A stretch of 64,000 nucleotides of DNA from Halobellus rufus (GTDB lineage Archaea; Halobacteriota; Halobacteria; Halobacteriales; Haloferacaceae): contig NZ_BBJO01000039.1 in the NCBI RefSeq assembly GCF_000739575.1, positions 48,620 through 112,619 of the forward strand, written 5' to 3'. The notes under the pieces were generated by a model. It searched no databases, was not told the DNA's origin, and saw only the letters and a list, made by a program, of their open reading frames with translations. How positions within the stretch are numbered: position 1 is the first letter of the stretch; each line of letters begins with the position of its first letter. Below are positions 18,060 to 25,913 of this stretch, piece by piece. The position numbers and the translations under genes were made by a program.

Positions 18060-18353
18060 ATGACGAACTCGCAGACGAATTCCGAGCAACCCTCGGAGAC
18101 GACACGGTGTATCGAACCACAGAGCACTGCAACCACCGCCCAGCCGATGACGACGAACACACCTCGTGAGCACATCATCGAATTCGGGGGCGCCCGTTCG
18201 CGTCGTCGACTCCGGTTCGTCCCCCGAGAAACGGCCGGCTGGTGGCGAATCGAGGAAGTTTGGGGCGATACCGGCTGGAACACGTGCGATCGGACCCTCA
18301 TCGCCGACTTCGAACAGTGGTCTCGACCTGTCCAACCCGACACGCCCCGGTGA
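18060..18353 (+). CDS. Small island protein with a Trp-Trp core, paralog of 25193..25510
   Basis: 97 residues from the ATG at 18060; an upstream in-frame start is at 18027. The C-terminal half, 'RRRLRFVPRETAGWWRIEEVWGD', then 'TLIADFE', parallels 'RRRYRFEPRHTGPGWWRFEDEW', then 'EVLAEVE', in the protein at 25193. The N-terminal half is Ser/Thr/Gln-rich and unrelated. Function unknown. An IS1341-type element begins 28 bases after the stop. Confidence 0.6.
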   Translation: MTNSQTNSEQPSETTRCIEPQSTATTAQPMTTNTPREHIIEFGGARSRRRLRFVPRETAGWWRIEEVWGDTGWNTCDRTLIADFEQWSRPVQPDTPR

Positions 18354-18381
18354 GACCTTCCGTATTGTGAGACTCGACTAC

Positions 18382-19904
18382 AGAGATTCAAGGAGAAAGC
18401 CCACGACTTTAGTCGTGGGATGAATCCGACCATACACGACACGAACCACGAGCGATAGCCAACCTGAGTCTCCAACGCCGATCCAGACCTTTACAAACCA
18501 ACACTTCGTATCCCGAGTTGATGAAGCGAGTCAACCAGTTCGATGTTCGCCCTCGCTCCGAGAAAGAGCGAGAGGTGTTCAAACGCTGGTTGGATGCTTC
18601 TGCGAGTCTCTGGAACGAGACAAACTACGCTCGCCGCCAAAATTTCCTCGAAGACGACAAGAACGTCTGGGACGCCGACACCGGCAGTCTCGAAGGCAAG
18701 TACAAGGGCGTCCTCAGCAGTAGTGTCGTCCAGCAAATCATCCGCAAAAACTCGGAAGCGTGGCGGTCGTTCTTCTCAAGTAACAAGTACCACGCCGGAA
18801 AACTCGATGAAAAACCGTCACCGCCGGGATACTGGGGCAACGAAGAAGACGGGCGCGTTCTCCGAACCTACGTGCGGAACGACCAGTACACCATCGAGTA
18901 CGGAAAACGTTCCCGGCTCGAGGTCCCAATTGGCTCCGAACTCAAAGACGAACTCGGACTGAATCGGAACCAGCGCCTTCGCGTTGAAGTTGCGGGCGAC
19001 CCGAAGTGGAGCGGCGAGCAGAACCGGCTTGAGATTGTGTACGACGAACTCGCTGAAACGTTCAGGGCTTTCCAACCAGTCACTGTTGATGATTCTCGAC
19101 TGGATTCACCACTGGCTTCGGAAGAAGCCGCCTTGGACGTTGGCGCGAACAACCTCGTCGCCTGCACAGTATCGACCGGCTCACAACTCTTGTACGAAGG
19201 ACGCAGCCTATTCGAGCAGTTCCGTGAAACCACGGAGCGCATCGCGTACTACCAGTCGCTTCTCGAAAACCAACGCGAATCCAGCAAGCGAATCGACCGC
19301 TTGTATCGAAAGCGCACGAACCGACGCGACCACGCTCAAGATTCACTCGTTCGGGAACTCGTTGAGCGCCTGTACGACGAAGGTGTCTCAACGCTGTACG
19401 TTGGCGACATCAAGGGTGTTCTCTCGACGCACTGGTCGCCGCATGTGAACGAGAAGACGCACAACTTCTGGGCTTATCGACGGTTCATCGACCGTCTCGA
19501 AGACGTGTGCGAAGAATACGGAATCACGGTCGAAGGAGAATCTGAAGCGTGGACGAGTCAGGAGTGCCCGAAGTGTGGCGAACGAGAAGAAACGATTCGA
19601 CAAGAGGATTCGCTAACGTGTCCGTGCGGGTTTGAAGGACACGCCGACCTCGTGGCGAGTGAGTCGTTCCTGAGACAGCAGAACAACGCAGTAAGGCCGA
19701 TGGCACGGCCCGTGTACCTCAAGTGGAACAATAACGAATGGCGGGAACACCACAACCCGCCCTCTGTTGCGGTGGAGACAACAGCCAACGAGGAATACAC
19801 AGACCAGAGTACCACAACGAGTGAGAATATCGCCCTCGGGGACTCAGACGACTGAGACTCCCACGAGAGGAATCCCACGACTTTAGTCGTGGGTGGGTGT
19901 CAAA
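18382..19904 (+). mobile_element. IS1341-type (tnpB-only) element
   Basis: The left end is inferred by alignment with the better-defined left ends at 29896 and 22725 (eight bases before an A/GAGGAGA block), followed by the hairpin CCCACGA-CTTTAG-TCGTGGG at about 18400-18420. The right end has CCCACGA-CTTTAG-TCGTGGG at about 19875-19894 and ends in TCAA (19901-19904). No tnpA is present, so movement would need one in trans. Confidence 0.75.
18521..19855 (+). CDS. tnpB: TnpB-family protein with a changed RuvC-II residue
   Basis: 444 residues from the ATG at 18521. RuvC-I Asp is in '[13 protein letters not shown]' and the last Asp in '[12 protein letters not shown]'. A zinc ribbon ([18 protein letters not shown]) is present. 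At the RuvC-II position, where canonical TnpB has V-L-E-D-L, it reads '[12 protein letters not shown]', so the Glu is replaced by Gly with the following Asp kept. Rearranged catalytic glutamates are known in some TnpB/Fanzor lineages, so it may still cut, or it may be a binding-only protein. Confidence 0.88.
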   Translation: MKRVNQFDVRPRSEKEREVFKRWLDASASLWNETNYARRQNFLEDDKNVWDADTGSLEGKYKGVLSSSVVQQIIRKNSEAWRSFFSSNKYHAGKLDEKPSPPGYWGNEEDGRVLRTYVRNDQYTIEYGKRSRLEVPIGSELKDELGLNRNQRLRVEVAGDPKWSGEQNRLEIVYDELAETFRAFQPVTVDDSRLDSPLASEEAALDVGANNLVACTVSTGSQLLYEGRSLFEQFRETTERIAYYQSLLENQRESSKRIDRLYRKRTNRRDHAQDSLVRELVERLYDEGVSTLYVGDIKGVLSTHWSPHVNEKTHNFWAYRRFIDRLEDVCEEYGITVEGESEAWTSQECPKCGEREETIRQEDSLTCPCGFEGHADLVASESFLRQQNNAVRPMARPVYLKWNNNEWREHHNPPSVAVETTANEEYTDQSTTTSENIALGDSDD

Positions 19905-20230
19905 ACTACTCAAGATCTCTGGAATAGTTGCCTGCGAAACAAGAGCGGCCGTTCAGAAAGCGATCTGACGCAAATTCCACTTGTTGATTCGGCCGAAACC
20001 ACACATCACAGGCCAGTTAGATCCACTATAGCCTCATCTTCGCTGCTAGGAAGAAAATGTCATATCAAATATTTTCCATCACTAAACCTCGCTTCGAGAC
20101 TCACATACTCGTCGTCGATAACCAGAGGGCGCGTCCGTCATCGGCTACTCGTTTGGAGTGATTAATTCGCGTAGCTGCCCCTCGGCTACGTCTCCGATCA
20201 ATTCACCGTCCAACAACAAGTTTTATCTCT
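19905..20230. other. Intergenic region upstream of the second TumE-like module
   Basis: 326 bases with no coding frame I trust. A short inverted repeat CGTAGC-N9-GCTACG lies at about 20170-20192, and TTTTAT, a TATA candidate, at about 20221. The operator follows at 20231. Confidence 0.4.
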
Positions 20231-20249
20231 GTTGGGGTTGTTCCCCAAC
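20231..20249. promoter_or_regulatory. Palindromic operator upstream of the second TumE-like module
   Basis: GTTGGGG-N5-CCCCAAC, 11 bases before the ATG at 20261 and directly after a TATA-like TTTTAT. Half-sites and position match the operator at 9161-9178. Confidence 0.7.
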
Positions 20250-20260
20250 ATAGGAGACCG

Positions 20261-20569
20261 ATGCCTGCAACGGTCGTGTACCGGGAAGAAGACGAGAAAC
20301 CGGACGGGAGCCGATACGAGATGGTCGCGTGGCAGGTCCCGGTGAGCGAGGACTTCCCGCAGGGGTTGAAGTACAGCTTCCAGTATATGGACGCTGACGG
20401 CGACACGCTCCTGCGGTACGACAACGCGCCCTACCACTTGGATGTCGGTCGGCATCATCGACACCCACCTGAGGGCGACATCACGAAACTGGAGTTCACA
20501 GGCCTCTCCGACCTGATCGAGGACTTCCAGAACGAGGTGACCGAAATCTATGAGCAACGAACCCACTGA
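20261..20569 (+). CDS. TumE/DUF6516-like protein, putative toxin (second module)
   Basis: 102 residues. The core is 'GLKYSFQYMDADGDTLLRYDNAPYHLDVGRHHRHPP' and the tail 'FTGLSDLIEDFQNEV'. It is homologous to the 9188 protein (same RYDNA core and C-terminal helix), but its N-terminus differs. The next gene starts inside its last codons, indicating translational coupling with the HVO_A0114-type partner. Confidence 0.75.
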   Translation: MPATVVYREEDEKPDGSRYEMVAWQVPVSEDFPQGLKYSFQYMDADGDTLLRYDNAPYHLDVGRHHRHPPEGDITKLEFTGLSDLIEDFQNEVTEIYEQRTH

Positions 20570-21017
20570 CACCGAACCCACCCACGACGAATTCACGCCC
20601 GACCCGGACGAGGTCGAGTACCCTTCGACGCTACGTATCACGTCACTCCCAGCGGAGCAGGCGCAGGCGGCCGCCATCGAGCGCGCCGAACAGTGGGAAC
20701 AAGGCGAGGAAGTACCGCACGTCGTCAACTTCGAAGATCGTGCGCGGCTCCGCCAGCTGCTCACCGACCGGCGGATGGAGCTGCTCGAAGCGGTGATGGA
20801 GCACCCGCCCGAGAGTATCCGTGCGTTGGCCGACCGCCTCGACCGTGACGTGCACGACGTGCACGACGATCTTCACCTGCTGGCCGAGTACGACATCATC
20901 CACTTCGAAGAGGACGGCCGCGCGAAGAAGCCGTACGTTCCCTACGACACGGTCCGAATCGAGGTCGAGTTCGGCCTGCCCCGTCGTGAAGGGTCAGAGT
21001 CGGCCGCATCTGCGTAG
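20550..21017 (+). CDS. HVO_A0114-family winged-helix DNA-binding protein, putative antitoxin (second module)
   Basis: 155 residues. An acidic N-terminal ~30 residues precedes 'PSTLRITSLPAEQAQAAAIERAEQWEQGEEVPHVVNFEDR', then the winged-helix core 'LLEAVMEHPPESIRALADRLDRDVHDVHDDLHLLAEYDIIHFEEDG', then 'PYVPYDTVRIEVEF'. It starts 20 bases before the end of the TumE-like gene. It probably binds the palindrome at 20231. Confidence 0.83.
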   Translation: MSNEPTDTEPTHDEFTPDPDEVEYPSTLRITSLPAEQAQAAAIERAEQWEQGEEVPHVVNFEDRARLRQLLTDRRMELLEAVMEHPPESIRALADRLDRDVHDVHDDLHLLAEYDIIHFEEDGRAKKPYVPYDTVRIEVEFGLPRREGSESAASA

Positions 21018-21021
21018 AACG

Positions 21022-21177
21022 ATGTCGAGAGACAGCCGAATCCCGGTGACCGAGGAGACGTTGCGGGAACTCAGAGACCTGAATGGATTTCGTCTGCCAA
21101 GTGATCTCAAAGGGATCCGCAGCAATCTCTGGAAATGCAACATCGAGTCCATCCTCAAACGTCACTCGATCGAATAG
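21022..21177 (+). CDS. Small protein, possibly a truncated ribbon-helix-type antitoxin
   Basis: 51 residues starting four bases after the stop of the antitoxin-like gene. 'RIPVTEETLRELRDLNGFRLPSDLKGIR' resembles the beta-strand plus helix start of small haloarchaeal antitoxin-like proteins, but it is too short to assign. It runs convergently toward the restored end of the zinc-ribbon gene at 21199. Confidence 0.4.
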   Translation: MSRDSRIPVTEETLRELRDLNGFRLPSDLKGIRSNLWKCNIESILKRHSIE

Positions 21178-21198
21178 TCCCATTCTCGGCTCTCCTGA

Positions 21199-21237
21199 TC
21201 AGTACCTTCCGTACTTTTCGCGACTGTTCTCGGCGTG
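21199..21237 (-). pseudogene. Detached C-terminal codons of the zinc-ribbon gene (22726-22992)
   Basis: When the element 21238..22725 is removed, the minus-strand reading passes from '..CEAENPY' into HAENSREKYGRY and a TGA at 21199-21201, all in frame. This 13-codon piece is therefore the original end of the interrupted gene. Confidence 0.65.
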
Positions 21238-22725
21238 TTGACATCCTCCCGCGCCTGAAGACGCGGGACTCCCACGGCACCGCACCGCTGAGTTGGGATA
21301 TTAAGGTTCGCGGTTCACGACCTGTTCTCGTGGGGCGAAACGGCCCTCACTACGGTCGAACAGGTGAACCGCTGGCTGTGCCAACCAGCCGTTATCCCTA
21401 TCACCGCCGTCCGTGGCGAGACTCGGGAGTACCTTTTGCCGAATATTCTCCGCACCATTCACGTCCGCATTCGCCACCGTGTCGCACTCCTCACACACGT
21501 ACAGCCCGCGTTCAACGCGCTGATTGTTGTCCGTCTGACCGCACGCCGAACACGACTTCGACGTATCGTGTTCGGACACCAACTCCACGTCGATGCCCTC
21601 GGCTTCCGCCTTGTAATCAAGTAGCGTCGTGAAGCGGTCGAACGCCCACCCGTGCAAGTCTAGATTGCCGTGGTCGCCCCAATTCTGAGGTTCGCCGTTC
21701 TCGTCGTCTTCTCGGATACCGCCAAGGTCGCCAACGACAAGGGTTCCGACGCCTCGTTCCACGCACTCCTCTACGATTGCTTTCGAGAGTGCGTGCAAGA
21801 AGTGCGTCCGACGACCCGTTCGCTTTCGGTCAAGACGAGTGGCCTCTCGGGACGAGGAATCGTCGCACTTTGCTTTCTTCTTCGTGAAGTAGTATTCGTC
21901 CTCTTTGAGTGCGCCACCGGGGTACAACACCGATTCACCGCCGAACGAGACGGCGGCGAAGTTGCAAATCCCAAGGTCAACACCTGCCACCTCGTCGCCG
22001 GGCGTTTCCGGGTCGATAGTGGTTCGACAGACGAATTGTAAACGCCACTCATCGCGCTTGTAAACAGCGCGAACCTGTTGAACGTCCCACTCGGTCAGGT
22101 CAACATCCGGGCGAGTCTGGCACTCGCACAAGATGAAGTCCGAACGGTGTTTTTTGAGGTTCCGGCCTTTCGAGAGGCGGACACGGGTGAACTGTGCATC
22201 GTGCTTGAATCCAGCCGCTTTGAACGACACGGTTGAACGCGGGTGGGAATCTCCGTTTTTGCGGTAGCCGGGCGGTCGGGCACGGTCGTCGCCGTTCCGA
22301 CGCTTGCCGAACCAGCCGTTGAACGCTTCAGCGAGTTCTTCGAGAACGCGCTGACTGGATTGAGAATGTAAGTCCGTGTAGCGTTCGTGGCCTTTCAGTT
22401 CGGCTTTGAGTTCCCCGTCATCGGGAATCTCGCCCGTTTCGTCCCACTGTTCTTGTGTGTAGTAGCGACCAACGTTCCAGAGTTTTGAGGCGGCCCATCC
22501 GAGTTGGTCGAGGTCGTTACGAACCTGTCGCTGGTTCGTAATCGTGGCCTCGAAGGTTCGGACGGTTCGACTCATTTTCTGGCTTCATAACTGGTTATGA
22601 ATGCTGTTTTGTTAATAGTGTCGGTTGGCGTGGAACATCCGGCCTTGCCATCGAAGTGTGGCTGGTGTAGAATATTGTCGGATTCATCCTGCGCCTAAAG
22701 GCGCAGGTATTCTCCTTGAGTCTGT
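21238..22725 (-). mobile_element. IS1341-type (tnpB-only) element interrupting a zinc-ribbon gene
   Basis: The right end is TTGA on the plus strand (21238-21241; TCAA on the element strand) with hairpin CCTCCCGCGCC..GACGCGGGA. The left end is at 22725, after CTTAT on the minus strand, eight bases before AAGGAGA, followed by hairpin CTGCGCC-TTTA-GGCGCAG. It is 1488 bases long with no target duplication. The boundaries are supported by the in-frame repair of the host gene. Confidence 0.83.
21301..22575 (-). CDS. tnpB: TnpB-family protein with a changed RuvC-II residue
   Basis: 424 residues, starting with MSRTVRTFEATITNQRQVRNDLDQLGW. RuvC-I is in 'VAGVDLGICNFAAV' and the final Asp in 'TVANADVNGAENIRQ'. 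The zinc ribbon is CSACGQTDNN..LYVCEECD. RuvC-II reads 'GTLVVGDLGGIRED' instead of V-x-E-D-L, as in the protein at 18521. The protein ends with Gly/Asp-rich and Arg-rich residues typical of haloarchaeal IS1341 copies. Confidence 0.9.
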   Translation of the reverse strand: MSRTVRTFEATITNQRQVRNDLDQLGWAASKLWNVGRYYTQEQWDETGEIPDDGELKAELKGHERYTDLHSQSSQRVLEELAEAFNGWFGKRRNGDDRARPPGYRKNGDSHPRSTVSFKAAGFKHDAQFTRVRLSKGRNLKKHRSDFILCECQTRPDVDLTEWDVQQVRAVYKRDEWRLQFVCRTTIDPETPGDEVAGVDLGICNFAAVSFGGESVLYPGGALKEDEYYFTKKKAKCDDSSSREATRLDRKRTGRRTHFLHALSKAIVEECVERGVGTLVVGDLGGIREDDENGEPQNWGDHGNLDLHGWAFDRFTTLLDYKAEAEGIDVELVSEHDTSKSCSACGQTDNNQRVERGLYVCEECDTVANADVNGAENIRQKVLPSLATDGGDRDNGWLAQPAVHLFDRSEGRFAPREQVVNREP

Positions 22726-22992
22726 ATAAGGATTTTCAGCTTCACAGTCGGGACAGACGAACAGATCGCTCTCGGGTTCGCGGCCGTGCTTTTCTTCAAA
22801 TCGGTCACGCGCGGCCGCTTGGTCTCTGAACAATCTGATCATATCCACCGCTATCCACTCTTCGCTGGTCTCACCACAGATATAGCAGGTCAGCGGCGTC
22901 TCGGTTGTCAATTTCGTCTTTGATCTGATTTGTGTGCTTGAGGGAACGTCGATATGATCGGTCTCGTGTGTATCCTCACGGACCACGTTCAT
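22684..22992 (-). CDS. Zinc-ribbon protein with IS-replaced C-terminus
   Basis: About 102 residues from the ATG at 22992, which overlaps the end of the HNH gene. Two Cys pairs, 'TCYICGETSEEW' and 'DLFVCPDCEAE', suggest a zinc ribbon, with a helix of the type 'FRDQAAARDRFEEKHGREPES' between them. Native codons end at 22726. The last residues (TDSRRIPAPLGAG) are read from the left end of the inserted element. The original tail lies at 21199-21237. Function unknown; coupling with the HNH gene suggests a shared nucleic-acid role. Confidence 0.65.
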   Translation of the reverse strand: MNVVREDTHETDHIDVPSSTQIRSKTKLTTETPLTCYICGETSEEWIAVDMIRLFRDQAAARDRFEEKHGREPESDLFVCPDCEAENPYTDSRRIPAPLGAG

Positions 22993-23365
22993 CATCAGCG
23001 TCGAAGTATCGCGTTCCGCGTGGCGGTTCACCGTCATCACCAAAGCGACGTTCGGCTTCCTCCCGCGTGAGTTGTGGACCCGTATACGGTCGTTCGGTGA
23101 ACTGATTCCAGTAGTTCCGAGCCTCCAGAGGCAACTGTCGATGCCACTTTCGGTAGGGCGGCTTGTCCGAACGATGGATATAGATATGACAGCTTTGACA
23201 GACAGGAATGACGTTTTCGAGGCGATTATCTGATTCATCACCGTTCACGTGATGCGTCGAGAGTCCCTGGCGGCGGTCGTACCCATCCGATGGCGAGCGA
23301 CCACAGAGCAGACACGCGTTGCCGTATTCGTCGATGACTTTCTGTCGAAAGCTTCGATCTGTCAT
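22976..23365 (-). CDS. HNH endonuclease
   Basis: 129 residues from the ATG at 23365 (MTDRSFRQKVIDEYGNACLLCG). The fold is marked by 'CLLCG', then 'STHHVNGDESDNRLENVIPVCQSCHIYIHR'. These are the HH/N/H catalytic elements with two CxxC zinc-binding pairs. The C-terminus is 'RYFDADDERGP'. A longer in-frame start at 23473 adds 36 residues without homology. Small stand-alone HNH proteins like this occur in mobile elements and as restriction nucleases. Confidence 0.85.
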   Translation of the reverse strand: MTDRSFRQKVIDEYGNACLLCGRSPSDGYDRRQGLSTHHVNGDESDNRLENVIPVCQSCHIYIHRSDKPPYRKWHRQLPLEARNYWNQFTERPYTGPQLTREEAERRFGDDGEPPRGTRYFDADDERGP

Positions 23366-23630
23366 CACCGAAATATGGCATAGAGTGGAGTTATTTGCAC
23401 TTCCTGCACGGCACTGCCGTCCGGTGTTTGCTGTCTGTAGCCCTAGACAACGGTGTTTCTGCACGTCTCGCACAGCTCAAGCCCCAACGTGCGCAAAAAC
23501 ATCCGACCGAGAGATCGTTCCAGTGACTCTGGTGTCTCCTTGTGGCTTGCAGGAAGTGCAAATAATACGGTATCGCGTCTAGCAACTCGTATGCGATCGA
23601 TATCCAGTCTCTGTTTCAGGAAGAGAGTAC

Positions 23631-23885
23631 CTACGACTCCGGTATCACCTCGTCTTCGAAGGCTTTCACGAGATACTGGCCGTTCTCCGAAAGCTGGTAG
23701 ATTTTCTTCCCGTCGCGTTCGGCGGCGATTTCGATCATTCCCGCATCCCGGAGTTCGCGCAAGTGTGTGTAGATATACCCGTGGCTGAGATCTAACTCGG
23801 CTGCGAGCGCGTAGCCGTGCAGCGGTTCCGTTCGCAGTTGCCGTAAGATTCGCAACTTGGTGTCGCTGATCAATCCGCCCATCAC
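23631..23885 (-). CDS. PadR-like winged-helix transcriptional regulator
   Basis: 84 residues: 'LISDTKLRILRQLRTEPLHGYALAAELDLSHGYIYTHLRELRDAGMIEI' followed by the wing 'ERDGKKIYQLSENGQYLV'. The 'HGYALA' and 'YIYTHLREL' pattern is that of PadR/winged-helix regulators. It is divergent from the HalOD1-containing gene at 24065, with a shared 180-base promoter region that is its likely target. Confidence 0.8.
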   Translation of the reverse strand: MMGGLISDTKLRILRQLRTEPLHGYALAAELDLSHGYIYTHLRELRDAGMIEIAAERDGKKIYQLSENGQYLVKAFEDEVIPES

Positions 23886-24064
23886 ACGGCAGGTTCGGAC
23901 CCATCAGGGGAAACATATATAATAGAAGATGCTGACCGCTCAGTAGAAACAAACAAGTCAACGAATCAAGTAGAGTGATGTATACCAGCGCCGATCCGAT
24001 GTCAGTGTGTCTATCTGGCCGGCGCCTTCGGCACTTGATCAGACACTCCCACCAGAGATAGACG

Positions 24065-24991
24065 ATGGATTCACAACCTGTGCCTGTTCTTAGCCCCTCC
24101 GGACGAGACGCCCCGTTGAGTACTCGAGTCACGACGACGGTTGCGTGGCTCGAGGGAGTCGACCAGCGTGTGCTCACACCGCTGCAGGACGTCATCGATG
24201 TCGATGCGCTGCAGGAACTGCTCGCCGATCCGGAACGACCCTCGGTGACAGCGGGCTTCGAATACGAGGGATATCGTATCGATTTCGGCAGTGACGGGAC
24301 AATCACCATCGACGGAACGCCGACGTCGACTGATGGAACGGTTGCCCCCGGAACGAGCATCCTGTGTGTCCGATCCGCAGACGAGAGCGCTGAGCACATC
24401 GCGTGGCCGACGTATACGGTCGCTGGTCCCGCCGATCATCGCGCGTGGCTGGAGGTGCTTGCAATGGATGCGGGGACCGCCGATGAATCAGGATCGGAGC
24501 CGGGGGCAGAACCGATATTGGAACCGAACCCGGAATCAGAACTGGACCGTACAGCGGCTGGCAGACGACGAACGATCGTCGTCTGTGGAGCGAGTGATGA
24601 GTTTGGACAACTCGGCGCCCAGCACAGACTCGGACGTGACTCTGATCACGATCACTCGCTGACCGAAGCACAGATCGTGAGCATCCCCGACTGTGGGGAC
24701 CTCTCGACGCTCGGCCAGCGAGTGAACGACCAACTGGCCGTCTGGGAGCAGATCGGCGCGAATTCGGTCGTACGGATCCACTCGCTTGCGCCGTTTCTCG
24801 ATGCGACAGCACGTTCCCAGCTGTTTCAGTTTTTCCACCTGCTCATCGGCCGGGTTGCTGGCACTGACACACTCTTGCAGGTGCAGTGTGATGCATCGGT
24901 CGTTGCTGAGCGGACGATTACTACTCTTGATCCGCTGTTCGATGTCGTGATCGAGTTCGATGCGGACGGACGGGTTTCAATCTCAGTGTGA
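24065..24991 (+). CDS. HalOD1 output-domain protein with DUF7504-like C-terminal domain
   Basis: 308 residues. Residues ~18-80 (STRVTTTVAWLEGVDQRVLTPLQDVIDVDALQEL..FEYEGYRIDF) form a HalOD1 domain, a haloarchaeal signalling output module. The rest (~165-308) has 'TIVVCGASDEFGQ', 'RVNDQLAVWEQIGANSVVRIHSLAPFLD' and 'LFQFFHLLIGRVAGTDTLLQVQ', like DUF7504, a degenerate RecA/KaiC-type fold. A low-complexity Glu/Pro linker joins them. This suggests a signalling role. A similar domain is cut by the right edge of the window. Confidence 0.75.
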   Translation: MDSQPVPVLSPSGRDAPLSTRVTTTVAWLEGVDQRVLTPLQDVIDVDALQELLADPERPSVTAGFEYEGYRIDFGSDGTITIDGTPTSTDGTVAPGTSILCVRSADESAEHIAWPTYTVAGPADHRAWLEVLAMDAGTADESGSEPGAEPILEPNPESELDRTAAGRRRTIVVCGASDEFGQLGAQHRLGRDSDHDHSLTEAQIVSIPDCGDLSTLGQRVNDQLAVWEQIGANSVVRIHSLAPFLDATARSQLFQFFHLLIGRVAGTDTLLQVQCDASVVAERTITTLDPLFDVVIEFDADGRVSISV

Positions 24992-24999
24992 ATGCTCAA

Positions 25000-25080
25000 T
25001 TGAGCTCCTCCCGCGCCTAACAGTTGTGTGATAAAGATACGAGCGCATACCTCCCGTCTTTAGGCGCGGGAGGAGGTCAA
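25000..25080. mobile_element. 81-base palindrome-ended IS200/IS605 derivative (PATE/MITE-like)
   Basis: TTGAGCTCCTCCCGCGCCTAA at the left and its near-perfect reverse complement at the right (TTTAGGCGCGGGAGGAGGTCAA) form ~21-base inverted ends. The right 48 bases (25033-25080) fuse the left end of the 13403 element (AAAGATACGAGCGCATAC) directly to a right end finishing in TCAA. The fusion is inside the hairpin loop, so all coding sequence is lost. Confidence 0.7.
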
Positions 25081-25192
25081 TGTCTTGTGGCCCGGTCAAC
25101 GAGGCCCCATCCGTAGCCGGGTCATCGCCGTATGGATTGATTTGTATCACCCGATGGAGGTGAGGGCTGGGTGAAATCCCGGCCTGCCACCG

Positions 25193-25510
25193 ATGAATTC
25201 CCCACGAGACACATCCACGCTCATCGTGGATCTCGAAGCGTTGTATCGTCTACTCACTCACCAAGATCGTCACTGCGACACCCACGGCCACGAGAATCCC
25301 GCCGCAGCACAGCCGTTCAGCCTGGAGCTTCGGTTCACGGTCCAGCGGGAGTCACGTCGTCGCTACCGATTCGAACCACGGCATACCGGCCCCGGGTGGT
25401 GGCGCTTCGAAGACGAATGGACCGGCTGTCAGTGGCGTCCTGTCGGCCGTGAAGTGCTCGCCGAGGTCGAACTCCAGATCACGGCTCAGGGGGCGAACCA
25501 TAATGAGTGA
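25193..25510 (+). CDS. Small island protein with a Trp-Trp core, paralog of 18060..18353
   Basis: 105 residues. 'TLIVDLEALYRLLTHQDRHCD' is followed by 'SLELRFTVQRESRRRYRFEPRHTGPGWWRFEDEWTGCQWRPVGREVLAEVELQ'. The WW-centred segment is shared with 18060..18353. Its stop overlaps the ATG of the next gene (25503). A ~75-base copy of this gene junction recurs at about 26374-26446. No known family. Confidence 0.65.
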   Translation: MNSPRDTSTLIVDLEALYRLLTHQDRHCDTHGHENPAAAQPFSLELRFTVQRESRRRYRFEPRHTGPGWWRFEDEWTGCQWRPVGREVLAEVELQITAQGANHNE

Positions 25511-25913
25511 TGAGCCATATGATGGTCCCGGGAACCCGGAGGATCTCCCACTGTATCGCGACAATGACGTCTTCCATCTGCTCAGCCAGCATCGAAAGCG
25601 TGCGGTCATCCTCACACTCGCGATGGCTCCGTGGGGACGGGTTCACCTCCGCCAGCTCGCGGAAGTGCTCGCTCTCCTCGAAGCCGATGCCGAAGGCAAC
25701 ACCGTCTCGACACGCCAGGTGACGAACACCCGGACGAACCTCAAACGCTCACATCTGCCTGCCCTCCTCGAAGCCGGGATCATCGAGTGGGAAAGTTCCG
25801 CGCAAGAGCTGCTCGTTCCCGGCCCCGGCTTCGATGGGGCACTGCAAACACTCCGTGTGGGTAGCTACTCACTCGCCCACGAGCCTACCGAATCGTCAGT
25901 CACCCACGACTGA
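25503..25913 (+). CDS. Haloarchaeal winged-helix protein (DUF7344-like)
   Basis: 136 residues from the ATG at 25503. 'DNDVFHLLSQHRKRAVILTLAMAPWGRVHLRQLAEVLALLEA' and 'VTNTRTNLKRSHLPALLEAGIIEWES' have the helix-turn-helix plus wing layout of DUF7344-type regulators. It overlaps the preceding small gene by eight bases. The 3' end runs into CCCACGACTGAAGTCGT, which resembles an IS1341 terminal hairpin. Confidence 0.7.
   Translation: MSDEPYDGPGNPEDLPLYRDNDVFHLLSQHRKRAVILTLAMAPWGRVHLRQLAEVLALLEADAEGNTVSTRQVTNTRTNLKRSHLPALLEAGIIEWESSAQELLVPGPGFDGALQTLRVGSYSLAHEPTESSVTHD

Noticed and set aside
17472..18335. 287-codon minus-strand frame
   Set aside because: Antisense to the supported small gene at 18060, Arg/His/Cys-rich composition unlike haloarchaeal proteins, and no motif.
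20170..20192. Inverted repeat CGTAGC...GCTACG as a regulatory site
   Set aside because: Six-base arms with a 9-base gap occur often by chance, and the stronger palindrome at 20231 explains regulation better.
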